NCBI GenBank assembly: GCA_035455745.1
Contig: DATIEP010000059.1
Location: 62,001 to 126,000 of the forward strand
Source of the DNA: JADGGM01 sp027307005
GTDB taxonomy: Bacteria > Gemmatimonadota > Gemmatimonadetes > Gemmatimonadales > Gemmatimonadaceae
DNA: 64,000 nucleotides
Reading direction: 5' to 3'
Positions 8,209 to 17,123 of this stretch are shown one piece after another; within the stretch, counting starts at the first letter, position 1, and every line of letters begins with the position of its first letter. A program made the position numbers and the translations under genes. The notes under the pieces were generated by a model. The model ran no database searches, was not told where the DNA came from, and was given only the letters and a program-made list of their open reading frames with translations.

Positions 8209-10278
8209 CTACTGCTGGCCGATGGGACCCCAGGCCCACAACGCCCATGCCGCCGATGCCGGCGCGCCGGGCTGCGTCCCATCCATGAAGTATTCAGTGT
8301 AACGCTGGTCGGGGGGAGTGCTGTCGGTCGCCGGCGCTCCGCCTAAACGGTCGAGCTCGGCGGTCGCGATGCCCGCCGGCACGTCGTCCCAGGTGCCGGC
8401 CGGCTGATTCCCCTGATAGTAGTGCGCGATCATGTCGCCCCAGATCGGAGCGGCCAGCGTGCCACCGGCCGCGCCCGCCACGATCGGCTGCGGCGTGTCG
8501 AAGCCCAACCAGACGCCGGCCACGACGTCGGGTGTCATGCCGACGAACCACACGTCGGTGTTGTCGTTGGTCGTGCCGGTTTTCCCGGCGACTGGAATCG
8601 CATCGGGCACCCATCTGCGCACCGACGTCGCGGTGCCGCGCGCGACCACGTCGCGCATCATGTCGCGCACGATGAAGGCGATGCGCGGATCGAGGGCGAA
8701 GCGCGGCGCCTGCGCGGGCGGCGCCCACACCTGGTGGCCCGCGCGGTCGTCGACGCGGACGATGTAGCGCGGCGCGACGACGGCGCCGAGGTTGTCGAAC
8801 ACGGTGTACGCCGACACGAGATCCACGGGCCGCACAGCGCTCGCCCCGATCGCGCTCGAAGGATACGGCGCGATCGGCGTCTCGATGCCGAGGCGTTTGG
8901 CGAGCGCGATGACGCTGTCCATGCCGACGCGCATGCCCAACTGCACGGCCACCGGATTGCGCGACTTCACGAGCGCCTCCCGCATCGTGATCGACCCCAA
9001 GAACAGGCCGTCGGCGTTGCCCGGGCGATACGTCGTCCCGTTAGGCATCGGGATGGCCAGCGCCGTGTCCGAGATGAGGGCGTTCGGCGGAATGCTGTCG
9101 CGCAGCGCGCTCGCGTACACGATCGGCTTGAACGCCGAGCCGGGTTGGCGCAGGGCGTTGACCGCGCGGTTGAACGGCGACGCGGCATAATCCCGACCGC
9201 CGACCATGGCCAGCACGTCGCCCGTCTGCGGGTCGATCGCCACCACCATCCCCTCGAGAAAATCCGTACTGCCTTTCGCCCGGTGCGCGAACGTCTGATG
9301 GTGGTAGGCCGGACGCGCCTCCACGCGGGCCAGACCGGAATCGAGCGCCATCGTCGCATCCCGCTCGAGATCGGGGTCGATCGTCGTCACGATCCGGTAG
9401 CCGCCGTTCATCACCGGCACCCCCGCCTGCTCCGCCTCCTCGCGCACGAGGTCGACGACGTACGGCGCCGCTGCCGGCATGCCGGCGTCGGGCGCGGTGA
9501 CCAACGGTTGCTGCTCGGCCCGATCGGCCTCGACACGAGTGATATAGCCCTGGTCCGCCATCAACGAGAGCACGAGATTCCGCCGCTCGCGCGACCGGTC
9601 CGGGTGCTTGATCGGATCGTACAGCGCCGGTCCCTTGGGAAGCGCGGCGAGCGTCGCGGCCTGTTCCAGCGTTAGGCGCGCGGCCTCGATGCCGAAGTAA
9701 TGCCGCGCCGCCGCTTCGATGCCGTACCACCCGTGCCCGAAGTCGATGTCGTTGAGGTACGCTTCCAGGATCTGTTCTTTCGTGTAGTGACGTTCCATCT
9801 CGCGCGCCGCCGCCTGTTCGCGCAGCTTGCGCGCGATGCTCCGGTCGCTGCGATTGATCACGTCCGGATGCATGTTGCCGACGAGCTGCTGCGTGATCGT
9901 GCTCGCGCCGCGCGCGTGCCCTCGCAGCGCGTCTTTGAGCGCGGCCGCGACGCCGACGACGTCCACGCCGTCGTGCTGGTAAAAGCGCTGATCCTCGACG
10001 GAAATGAACGCCTCGCCGACGTATTTCGGCAGCGAGCGGATCGACACGCTCGTGCGAATCTCGCGGCCGATTTCACCGATGAGGGACGTGCCGTCGCGCG
10101 CAAACACCAACGATGACTGCTCCGGCTGTACGATCTGCCAGGCGTCCCCAGTGGTGCCACCGCTCTGTGCGCGTGCTGCGACCGGCGGCGAAGCGAGCAC
10201 AACCACTATCGCCGCGAGCATCACCCGCTTCGACCGCGGGCGCGCGTGCACGGCCACTGCAACGTTCATATCGTTCAC
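8209..10278 (-). CDS. Class A penicillin-binding protein (PBP1A-type transglycosylase/transpeptidase)
   Basis: Bifunctional peptidoglycan synthase, about 689 residues. The GT51 domain shows VEDQRFYQHDGVD (catalytic Glu about 95), GASTITQQLVGN and KEQILEAYLND. The transpeptidase domain has the active-site serine in PGSAFKP (about 379), SRNP for the S-x-N motif, and KTGTT (about 565). The coding frame stays open back to 11094, but that part is antisense to nadE and not PBP-like. GTG 10278 has GGAG five bases upstream; ATG 10269 is the alternative. The N-terminus has a single hydrophobic stretch ending AARAQ, which looks like a cleavable signal rather than the usual anchor. It is divergent from nadE and probably in an operon with tatA. 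Confidence 0.93.
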   Translation of the reverse strand: MNDMNVAVAVHARPRSKRVMLAAIVVVLASPPVAARAQSGGTTGDAWQIVQPEQSSLVFARDGTSLIGEIGREIRTSVSIRSLPKYVGEAFISVEDQRFYQHDGVDVVGVAAALKDALRGHARGASTITQQLVGNMHPDVINRSDRSIARKLREQAAAREMERHYTKEQILEAYLNDIDFGHGWYGIEAAARHYFGIEAARLTLEQAATLAALPKGPALYDPIKHPDRSRERRNLVLSLMADQGYITRVEADRAEQQPLVTAPDAGMPAAAPYVVDLVREEAEQAGVPVMNGGYRIVTTIDPDLERDATMALDSGLARVEARPAYHHQTFAHRAKGSTDFLEGMVVAIDPQTGDVLAMVGGRDYAASPFNRAVNALRQPGSAFKPIVYASALRDSIPPNALISDTALAIPMPNGTTYRPGNADGLFLGSITMREALVKSRNPVAVQLGMRVGMDSVIALAKRLGIETPIAPYPSSAIGASAVRPVDLVSAYTVFDNLGAVVAPRYIVRVDDRAGHQVWAPPAQAPRFALDPRIAFIVRDMMRDVVARGTATSVRRWVPDAIPVAGKTGTTNDNTDVWFVGMTPDVVAGVWLGFDTPQPIVAGAAGGTLAAPIWGDMIAHYYQGNQPAGTWDDVPAGIATAELDRLGGAPATDSTPPDQRYTEYFMDGTQPGAPASAAWALWAWGPIGQQ

Positions 10279-10437
10279 CAAAGCTCCAGCCAACCCGGCG
10301 CACCATGCGCCGGACGTTCCCAATGTGATACCCGACAGCGTTCCGAATGACACACGATCCGCGGGCGGCAAGATAACCCGCCCGTCCCCGAATTCTGTGA
10401 CATTGCTCCACTGAGCCCGTCGCACCACCTTTTTGTC

Positions 10438-12279
10438 ATGCCTTCCGTCATCGACGTCGCAACCGTCCAGTTCGCGCCTCGCAAGGGCGAATACGAGGCG
10501 AACCTCGCGCGCTTGGGCGAGTTGTTCGCCCAACTCGACGGCCTCACGCCCCGGCCGCAGGTCCTTCACCTGCCCGAGACCGCGCTCACCGGATATTTCC
10601 TCGAGGGCGGCGTTCGCGAATTCGCGCTCACGGCGGGCGCACAAGCGGCCGATCTGCAGCGCGTGTACCGCAACGCGGTCCCCCAGGCAGCCGACCGGAC
10701 GCTCGAGATCGTGCTCGGCTTTTATGAGGTCTGGAACAACATCCTCTACAACAGCGCGATGTGGGTGCGGGTCGGCGGCGCCGCGCCGCTGGTCAGACAC
10801 GTCCACCGCAAGAACTTCCTGCCGACGTACGGACTGTTCGACGAGGAACGGTTCGTCGAGCGCGGTCAGTCGTTCCGGGCTTTCGACACGCCGTGGGGTC
10901 GCTGCGCCGTACTCATCTGTGAGGACGCCTGGCACAGCCTGACGGGGACGCTGCTCGCACTGGATGGCGCCCGCGCAATTTTCATTTGCTCGGCAGCTCC
11001 GGCGCGAGGTCCGTGGCCTCGGGAGGACGGAATTCCCGGTCCGGCAAGCGTGGCCCGATGGGAGCGGCTCGTGCGCGACATCGCCGAAGAGCACGGGGTG
11101 TTCGTGTCGTTCTCCAACCTCGCATCGAGCGAGGCCGGCAAATCGTTTCCGGGGGGCGCGTTAGTCGCGGGGCCCAAAGGCGACGTGCGCATCCGTGGTC
11201 CGATGTGGTCGGAGGCGATTCTGCCCATCGCGATGGATCTGGGCGATTTGACGCGTGCCCGGGCCGACATGCCGCTTCTGGCCGACCTCCGCACCGCGAT
11301 ACCCCACTTGGTCGGGACGCTGGCGCGAATCCAGAACGGCCACGCCGATGCCCTGCAGTTCGACAGCGACGGCTGCGAGGCGCGGACGATTCCGCCGGCG
11401 ACGACGAGCACGGCGCGGGCGAGGTCGATGGACGTCGTGGACGGCGGGATGGCCGCGGCCGGCACGCCGCCGCCGCTGGAGATCGATCCGGCGCTCACCG
11501 AAGAATGGCTGGCCGCGTTTCTGCGCGACGAGATCACGGGCCGCGGGTTCCGCAAGGGCATCGTGGCCTTGTCGGGCGGGGTCGACTCATCGGTGACCGC
11601 GTACCTGGCGGCCCGAGCGTTAGGCGCGGACAACGTGGTCGGCGTGCGGCTGCCGTACCGGGCGTCGAGCCCGGAGAGCCTGTCGCACGCGCAGCTGGTG
11701 ATCGATGCGTTGGGCATCGAGGGACGGACGGTGGACATCAGCGCCGCGGTGGACGGTTACCTGGCCAACGAGCCCGACGCCGATGCGACGCGCCGCGGCA
11801 ACGTGATGGCGCGCGCGCGGATGATCGCCCTCTTCGATCTCTCGGCGCGCTACTCGGCCATTCCGTTAGGCACTGGCAACAAGACGGAGCGGCTGCTGGG
11901 CTACTTCACCTGGCACGCCGACGATTCGCCACCGCTCAATCCGTTAGGCGATCTGTACAAGACGCAGGTGTGGGCGCTGGCGCGCCACCTGGGCGTGCCC
12001 GGCGCGATCATCGACAAACCGCCTACCGCCGACCTCGTGAGCGGCCAGACCGATGAGGGCGACCTGGGCATCTCGTACCCCACGGCCGACCTGATCCTGC
12101 AATGGCTGCTGCACGGCTACGCGCCGGCGGATCTCGAGGCGCGGGGCTTCGCGCGCGAGGAGGTCGAGCTGGTGCGGCGCCGCGTCGAGCGCACGCACTG
12201 GAAGCGCCGGCTGCCCAGCGTCGCGATCATGAGCTCCACGGCGATCGGCGAGAGCTGGCTGAGGCCCGTCGACTACTGA
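10438..12279 (+). CDS. nadE: Glutamine-dependent NAD+ synthetase
   Basis: Cytoplasmic enzyme for the last step of NAD synthesis: deamido-NAD + ATP + glutamine to NAD. It is 613 residues, with an N-terminal nitrilase-type glutaminase domain (1 to about 280) carrying the Glu-Lys-Cys triad E47 (LPETAL), K125 (HRKNF) and C161 (LICEDAWH). The C-terminal synthetase domain (about 350-613) has the PP-loop LSGGVDSSV (about 376-384) and GTGNKTERLLGY. The start MPSVIDVATVQFAP aligns with the usual beginning of the nitrilase fold. No clear Shine-Dalgarno sequence precedes it. Its last 7 bases overlap the end of convergent cheX. It contains three copies of the iterated word as Leu-Gly codons. Confidence 0.96.
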   Translation: MPSVIDVATVQFAPRKGEYEANLARLGELFAQLDGLTPRPQVLHLPETALTGYFLEGGVREFALTAGAQAADLQRVYRNAVPQAADRTLEIVLGFYEVWNNILYNSAMWVRVGGAAPLVRHVHRKNFLPTYGLFDEERFVERGQSFRAFDTPWGRCAVLICEDAWHSLTGTLLALDGARAIFICSAAPARGPWPREDGIPGPASVARWERLVRDIAEEHGVFVSFSNLASSEAGKSFPGGALVAGPKGDVRIRGPMWSEAILPIAMDLGDLTRARADMPLLADLRTAIPHLVGTLARIQNGHADALQFDSDGCEARTIPPATTSTARARSMDVVDGGMAAAGTPPPLEIDPALTEEWLAAFLRDEITGRGFRKGIVALSGGVDSSVTAYLAARALGADNVVGVRLPYRASSPESLSHAQLVIDALGIEGRTVDISAAVDGYLANEPDADATRRGNVMARARMIALFDLSARYSAIPLGTGNKTERLLGYFTWHADDSPPLNPLGDLYKTQVWALARHLGVPGAIIDKPPTADLVSGQTDEGDLGISYPTADLILQWLLHGYAPADLEARGFAREEVELVRRRVERTHWKRRLPSVAIMSSTAIGESWLRPVDY

Positions 12280-12716
12280 CGACGGCGTTCGGCCAGGTCG
12301 AGGAGGATGCGGGCACGCCCCGTTTCCACCTCGAGCTCGATGTGCGACGCACCTCTGGTCTCGGGCGGCGCGCCGCGCGCCGGCGGCGCCAGCGTTAGGC
12401 ACGCGCTCGGCCCCAGAATGTAGGGCAGGGCGTTGCCGCAGATCACGTTGGCCATCTCGCCCAGGGCATCCCACCGCCACGGCTCCGCCTCTTCGCCATC
12501 CAGGCCGAGCATGTTTTCGGCGATGGCGCGGAACACGTCGTCCGAGACCCGCAGCGTGAGGCACCCGGCGTGCGCGCCGTCGAACGCGACGCTCACGGCG
12601 GCCGGCAGCGCGTCGACGCCGCTCGGCGTTTCCACGGCCGAGCCGACGGAGAGCAGGCCGAGCTCCTCGAAGGCGAGGGTGGCGGCCACTCGGAGGGCGA
12701 TCGAATTATCGGTCAT
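12273..12716 (-). CDS. cheX: CheX/CheC-type chemotaxis phosphatase-like protein
   Basis: About 147 residues. The central motif LGEMANVICGNALPYI matches the E-x2-N-x3-G-N-A signature of CheX/CheC phosphatases, whose Glu and Asn direct water to phospho-CheY. It should therefore end the signal produced by CheA by dephosphorylating a CheY. It is the last gene of the chemotaxis operon and overlaps the receiver gene's 3' end by 11 bases. The start could be ATG 12716 or ATG 12728; neither has a strong ribosome site. The assignment rests on the motif, size and operon position. A CheC-like role cannot be excluded. Confidence 0.82.
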   Translation of the reverse strand: MTDNSIALRVAATLAFEELGLLSVGSAVETPSGVDALPAAVSVAFDGAHAGCLTLRVSDDVFRAIAENMLGLDGEEAEPWRWDALGEMANVICGNALPYILGPSACLTLAPPARGAPPETRGASHIELEVETGRARILLDLAERRRQ

Positions 12717-13128
12717 GGTCGGGTGCATCCAGGGCGCGCAGCACCGCGTCGCGCAGATCTTCCGGCGCGAACGGCTTGTGAAGAAAGCCGTGGCCCATCT
12801 CCATCACCTGCGCCGCGCGCGCATCGCTGCCATCCGACGACACGACGATGACGCGCGGCCCGCGTGCCGTCGGCCGGCCGAGGCGCGCCAGCATGTCCAG
12901 GCCGCTCAGGCGGGGCATGTTGATGTCGACCAGCGCGAGGGTGACGGGTTCCGACGCGAGAATACCGAGTCCCGCTTCGCCGTCGGCCGCCTCGTGCACC
13001 GCGCCTAACGGAATCCCGGCGAGCCGGAGCGTGCGGATGATCATGGCCCGCATCACGCGGCTGTCGTCCGCCACGAGCACGGTCAACGGCGCCTGCGCCG
13101 CCGCCGGGGCATCGCTTCGATCGATCAT
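12706..13128 (-). CDS. cheY: Chemotaxis response regulator, CheY-like single receiver domain
   Basis: A 140-residue stand-alone receiver domain. Key residues are visible: the acidic pair in VADDSRVMR, the phospho-acceptor Asp in ALVDINMPRLSG, the Thr/Ser switch in VIVVSSDGS, and Lys in LHKPFAPEDL. No output domain follows. The likely job is to take phosphate from CheA and bind the flagellar motor or another target. ATG 13128 overlaps the cheD stop in an ATGA junction, indicating translational coupling. The gene lies between cheD and cheX, so its phosphatase is encoded next to it. The first 14 residues form a polar extension before the beta1 strand (LTVLVADDS). Confidence 0.93.
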   Translation of the reverse strand: MIDRSDAPAAAQAPLTVLVADDSRVMRAMIIRTLRLAGIPLGAVHEAADGEAGLGILASEPVTLALVDINMPRLSGLDMLARLGRPTARGPRVIVVSSDGSDARAAQVMEMGHGFLHKPFAPEDLRDAVLRALDAPDHDR

Positions 13129-13625
13129 AGTTCGCCCTCCCGGTCCGGCGTCCTGAGCCAGACGCGGCCCGTGGCAAGGTCCAGCGACAGAGTGCGCCAC
13201 ACGCGGGTGCCGCCCACGTCGTGCGCGTGGATCAGGATGCCATTCTTCCACAATAGCTTGCGCAGCATGATCAGATTGCGCTTGCCGATCTGAAATCCGT
13301 CGGCCGTGGCGTCGCCGGCCGACGCGCCCCCGGCCACCGCGACGCGCAGCCGGGCCTTGCTCGCGCCTAACCGATAGCAGTCGCGAAAGAGCGCCGGCAC
13401 GCCGGTGTCCACGTACTCGAGCGGGCGGCCGCGCGATCGCTCCCGGTCGTCGGTGGACGCGGGGAGCGGAACGTGCAGCAATCCGCCCACGCGCGCCACC
13501 GGATCGAACACCGCCACGCCCAGGCAACTGCCTAACGCATGGGCCACGAGCCGCTCGCCCGTGTTCGACACGCACATCGCGCCCACGCCGACGATGCGCT
13601 CCCCGTTCGTCCGCGTCGCCGGCAT
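13125..13625 (-). CDS. cheD: Chemoreceptor glutamine deamidase CheD
   Basis: 166 residues. ALGSCLGVAVFDP contains the catalytic cysteine C34, and LLHVPLPAS the catalytic histidine H51 of the CheD fold. The VAGGAS segment and FQIGKRN, normally GxRN near the C-terminal half, also fit. CheD deamidates receptor glutamines and, in CheC/CheX-containing systems, can interact with the phosphatase. ATG 13625 lies 1 base after the cheR stop and the gene end overlaps the receiver gene by 4 bases. It is the only receptor-modifying enzyme here besides CheR because no CheB methylesterase is encoded in the operon. Confidence 0.94.
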   Translation of the reverse strand: MPATRTNGERIVGVGAMCVSNTGERLVAHALGSCLGVAVFDPVARVGGLLHVPLPASTDDRERSRGRPLEYVDTGVPALFRDCYRLGASKARLRVAVAGGASAGDATADGFQIGKRNLIMLRKLLWKNGILIHAHDVGGTRVWRTLSLDLATGRVWLRTPDREGEL

Positions 13626-13626
13626 C

Positions 13627-14502
13627 CTAACGCACGTACACGGCCGGCTGCACGTAGCGCAGGCCGTGCGTCACGGCGCCCAGACTCTCCGAATGCCCGA
13701 CGAACAGGTGTCCGCCCGGCGCCAGCATCTGCCAGAACCGCTCGACCAGGCGCTGTCGGACGCGGGCATCGAAATAGATCATGACGTTGCGGCAGAAGAT
13801 CGCGTCGAACGGTCCGCGCAGCGGCCAGTCGCGAACGAGATTCAACCGCGCGAAGCGAACCATGGCCCGCAGCTCATCGCGCACGACGAAGCGATCGCCG
13901 CTGGACGTGGCATCGACCATGCGCCGGCGCAAGGTCGCCGGGATTGCGGCAACCGCGCGGGCGCCGTACGTCGCGGTGCGCGCCCGTGCGAGGGCGCGCG
14001 ATGACACGTCGGTGGCGAGGATGCGGGCAGCAGCGAACCGGTCCGGCGGCAAATGTTCGCGCATGAGCACCGCGATGCTGAACGCCTCTTCGCCGGACGC
14101 GCATCCGGCGCTCCAGACGCGAAGCGGGGCGGCGCCGCGCGCCATCGCCGGGAGCACGGTTGCGGTGAAGAAGTCGAAGTGCGCCGGTTCGCGGAAGAAC
14201 GCCGTCTGGTTCGTGGTCAGCGCGTCGACGAGCTGGCCCAGCTCCGCGAATTCCCGATGCAACGCGTCGTTCTCGACGCGATCGAGATACGCCGAGAACG
14301 TCGGCGCGCCGGTATCGACGACACGGCGCCCGAGTCTCGAGCGCACGAGCTCTTCCTTGCCCGTTCGCAGCCGAATTCCACACGTCTCGTACAAGAGTTG
14401 GCGCAGCTGGTGGAACTCGTGCGGCCGGAGCGGAGGAACGAGCGACCACGCCGCCGGGCGGTCGGCGGCCGGCGCGTCAGAACTCCTCGAGAACGTCATC
14501 AT
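13627..14502 (-). CDS. cheR: Chemotaxis protein methyltransferase CheR
   Basis: About 291 residues. The N-terminal helical domain (about 20-90) is followed by a SAM-dependent methyltransferase domain with WSAGCASGEEAFSIA (SAM-binding GxGxxG equivalent), ILATDVSS and FCRNVMIYFD. NQTAFFREP is the conserved CheR segment preceding the catalytic fold. The enzyme methylates glutamate residues of MCPs for adaptation. Starts at ATG 14502 or 14499 lie inside the end of the mcp gene (26-base overlap), so translation is probably coupled to receptor synthesis. The receptor's C-terminal tail may recruit this enzyme. Confidence 0.94.
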   Translation of the reverse strand: MMTFSRSSDAPAADRPAAWSLVPPLRPHEFHQLRQLLYETCGIRLRTGKEELVRSRLGRRVVDTGAPTFSAYLDRVENDALHREFAELGQLVDALTTNQTAFFREPAHFDFFTATVLPAMARGAAPLRVWSAGCASGEEAFSIAVLMREHLPPDRFAAARILATDVSSRALARARTATYGARAVAAIPATLRRRMVDATSSGDRFVVRDELRAMVRFARLNLVRDWPLRGPFDAIFCRNVMIYFDARVRQRLVERFWQMLAPGGHLFVGHSESLGAVTHGLRYVQPAVYVR

Positions 14503-16621
14503 CGCCCAGGTCGAACGGATGCGGCGTTGCGTTAGGCGCAGGCGACGGCGGTGCACCGAACGCGTGGCGGCCCACCGTGCCGCGCGGCGCGATCGGACGA
14601 ATCGGGGACGGGCCGGCGGGCACGCCTCGGTGCGGCGTGCGGCGGTTTGCGCGCGCGTTGCTTTCGCGGCGTGGCGTTGCGGGCGCCGTCGCCAGCTGGA
14701 AGTGCCCGACGAGCGTCTCCATTTTTTCTGCTTGTCCCGACAACTCCTCGGCTGCACTCGCGGATTCCTCGGCGTTGGCGGCTGTTTGCTGCGTCACGGC
14801 GTTCATCTGCTCCACGCCGGCCGCGATCTGCTCGATGCCCTGGCTCTGCTGCTCGGAGCCCGCGGCGATCTCCGCCATCGCCGCGCCGACCTTGTTAACG
14901 TGCTCGGTGATGTCGCCGAAGCTCGCCATGACTTCGCGATTGATCACCGCTCCGCTCTCGGCGTTCTTCACGGACTCCTCGATCAACGATGCGGTGTTCT
15001 TCGCGGCTTCCGCGCTGCGCATGGCAAGGTTGCGCACTTCTTCGGCGACCACCGCGAAGCCCCGACCTGCATCGCCGGCGCGCGCCGCTTCGACCGCGGC
15101 GTTGAGGGCGAGGAGGTTGGTTTGGAAGGCGATTTCGTCGATCGTTTTGACGATGCGCGCGGTGGCGGCCGCTGCGCCGGTGATCCGATCGGTGGCATCG
15201 GCGAGCCGCTTCATGCTGTGCGCGCCGCGCGTCGCGCTTTCGCGTGCCGCTTCGCTGAGCTGCCGCGCATCGCGGGCGCTGAGCGCGTTCTGCCGCGTCA
15301 TCGCGCCCATCTCCTGCAGGCTGCTCGACACTTCCTCGAGGGAGCTCGCCTGTTCCGCCGCGCCCTGGGCGAGGAGCTGGCTGCCCGCGCTCACCTGTCC
15401 GGCGCCGGCCGCGACCTGCTCGGCGGCCATGGCGACTTCGGCGAGCGCTTCGTCGAGTTGGCCGAGCGCTTTGTTCAGCGCTTGCTTGATGCGCGCATGT
15501 TCGCCGCGGTATTCGCCGCGCATGCGGGCGCGCAGGTCGCGTGCAGCCACGCGGTCGAGCACTTCGGCCGCTTCGTGCACGGGCGCGATGACGGCGTCCA
15601 GCGTTTCGTTGAAGCCGGCGACGAGGTCGTGGAACGTCCCGCGATAGCGCGTCGCGTTGCCGCGCGTGGCGAGCTCGCCCTGCTTGGCGGCGTCGATGAG
15701 CGCGCGCACCTCTCGCGTCAGGCCAGCGAGCGCCTCGACCATTTCCTGGAACGAGTGGCTGAGCACGTCGTTGGGCCCGCGCGGCGTGACGGCCACGCCG
15801 ATGTCGCCTTCGCCGAGGTGGCGCGCGACGGCGGCAAATTCCCGTTGGGCATCGATGATGCGCCTGAGTCCCTGCGCCAGATCGCCCATCTCGTCGCGCG
15901 ACGTGACCCAGACGTCGACGTCGACCTGTCCCTGTGCGATCAGGTCCATCTTGGTCGACAGCTCGGACACCGGCCAATTGACGCCGCGCTCGAGGACGAA
16001 CGCCGCGATCAGCGTGACGACCATCGTGACGATGGTGCCCCATTCGAGCGCGCGCCGCACGTTGGCATCCCGCTCGGCGCCCGTCGCGCGGACGGCGGCC
16101 TGGACGCTCTGCTCCTGTGCGATGCCGGCAAGGATGAGCCGGCGCATGTCGTCGAGCTGCTGCTGTTCGCCGACTGCGCCGGCAGAGACGGCGCCGGTGG
16201 CCGCACGCCGGACGTGAAGCGCCGGCGCGATGATGTCGTCGTGGAGCGACGTGCCTAACGAATCGAGCTGGTGCCAACGTGCGTGCTGCGCGGGGTCATC
16301 GGTGGACAGGCGCTCGAGCGAGTCCACCTGGCGTTGAAACGTCGACCACCCCTGGTCGGCGTCGCGCGCGGCCCCATCGCCTTCGCCGAGCATCGCGCCG
16401 CGGAAGCCGGCATCCATGGTCAGGAGTCCGGACAGCGCATCCTGTGCGCCGTCGATCACGTCGAAGACGTGCTGCGTGGCGGCCCGATCCGCCGCGCCCG
16501 TGGTGATGGCGCGGTGCACGTAGATGCCCTGCGCGACCACCATCGCGAACACCGCCGCGAAGGCGACCGTCAGTTTCCAGCGCATGCGCAGGTTATAGAA
16601 CCAATTCATGGTCATGGCCAT
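14477..16621 (-). CDS. Methyl-accepting chemotaxis protein
   Basis: About 714 residues. The N-terminal membrane helix (about 15-35) and a second helix (about 190-210) flank a periplasmic helical-bundle-type sensor. HAMP-like segments follow, including DLIAQGQVDVDVWVTSRDEM and a second copy near ARDLRARMRGEYRGEH. The cytoplasmic signalling hairpin tip is EIAFQTNLLALNAAVEAARA-GRGFAVVAEEVRNLA. The tail ends DDDVLEEF, resembling the acidic-linker plus xWxxF-type pentapeptide that tethers CheR/CheD, but with Leu in place of Trp. The start could be any of ATG 16621, 16615 or 16609. It is encoded 25 bases after cheW and overlaps cheR. Ligand unknown. Confidence 0.94.
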   Translation of the reverse strand: MAMTMNWFYNLRMRWKLTVAFAAVFAMVVAQGIYVHRAITTGAADRAATQHVFDVIDGAQDALSGLLTMDAGFRGAMLGEGDGAARDADQGWSTFQRQVDSLERLSTDDPAQHARWHQLDSLGTSLHDDIIAPALHVRRAATGAVSAGAVGEQQQLDDMRRLILAGIAQEQSVQAAVRATGAERDANVRRALEWGTIVTMVVTLIAAFVLERGVNWPVSELSTKMDLIAQGQVDVDVWVTSRDEMGDLAQGLRRIIDAQREFAAVARHLGEGDIGVAVTPRGPNDVLSHSFQEMVEALAGLTREVRALIDAAKQGELATRGNATRYRGTFHDLVAGFNETLDAVIAPVHEAAEVLDRVAARDLRARMRGEYRGEHARIKQALNKALGQLDEALAEVAMAAEQVAAGAGQVSAGSQLLAQGAAEQASSLEEVSSSLQEMGAMTRQNALSARDARQLSEAARESATRGAHSMKRLADATDRITGAAAATARIVKTIDEIAFQTNLLALNAAVEAARAGDAGRGFAVVAEEVRNLAMRSAEAAKNTASLIEESVKNAESGAVINREVMASFGDITEHVNKVGAAMAEIAAGSEQQSQGIEQIAAGVEQMNAVTQQTAANAEESASAAEELSGQAEKMETLVGHFQLATAPATPRRESNARANRRTPHRGVPAGPSPIRPIAPRGTVGRHAFGAPPSPAPNATPHPFDLGDDDVLEEF

Positions 16622-16646
16622 CGATCCCGGATCGAGGAGGCGTTGG

Positions 16647-17123
16647 TTAGGCAGCGGTCGGCGCGCCGCCCGGCGCACCGGCGGCCGCGAGGTCGCCGGC
16701 GTCGATGACGCGCGAGATGTCGAGCAGCAGTCGGATGCGTGCGCCGGACTTGGCGACGCCGACCAGATAATCGGTGTGCGCGCCAGCGCCTAACGGAGGC
16801 GGCGGCGCGATGTCGGCGGCGCCGATGTCGGCCACTTCGGAGACGCGATCCACGAGCAGGCCCACGTGCGCCGCGTGCGCGGCCACCACGATGATGCAGC
16901 TCGTCGGTCCGGGCTCGCACGCCGGCAACTCGAACTTCCGGCGCAGATCGATGATCGAGATCACGCGGCCGCGGAGGTTGATGACGCCGCGGACGAACGG
17001 CGGGGTGCGCGGAACGCGCGTCATCGGAAGCACGCCGATGATCTCGTGCACGGCGAGGATTTCCATGCCGTACTCCTCGTCGCCGAGAAAGAACGTAACG
17101 TATTTTCCTGCCGCCGCGCTCAT
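16647..17123 (-). CDS. cheW: Chemotaxis coupling protein CheW
   Basis: 158 residues consisting of a single CheW domain: YVTFFLGDEEYGMEIL, VRGVINLRGRVISIIDLR (the strongly conserved VNLRGxxxPVxDLR region), and LLVDRVSEV. It links the MCP and CheA into signalling arrays at the membrane. ATG 17123 overlaps the cheA stop in an ATGA junction. The TAA stop (16649-16647, minus strand) is formed by a GTTAGGC copy. A Pro-rich loop (APPPPLGAG) interrupts the second half of the domain and the C-terminal 15 residues are Ala/Gly-rich. Confidence 0.95.
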   Translation of the reverse strand: MSAAAGKYVTFFLGDEEYGMEILAVHEIIGVLPMTRVPRTPPFVRGVINLRGRVISIIDLRRKFELPACEPGPTSCIIVVAAHAAHVGLLVDRVSEVADIGAADIAPPPPLGAGAHTDYLVGVAKSGARIRLLLDISRVIDAGDLAAAGAPGGAPTAA

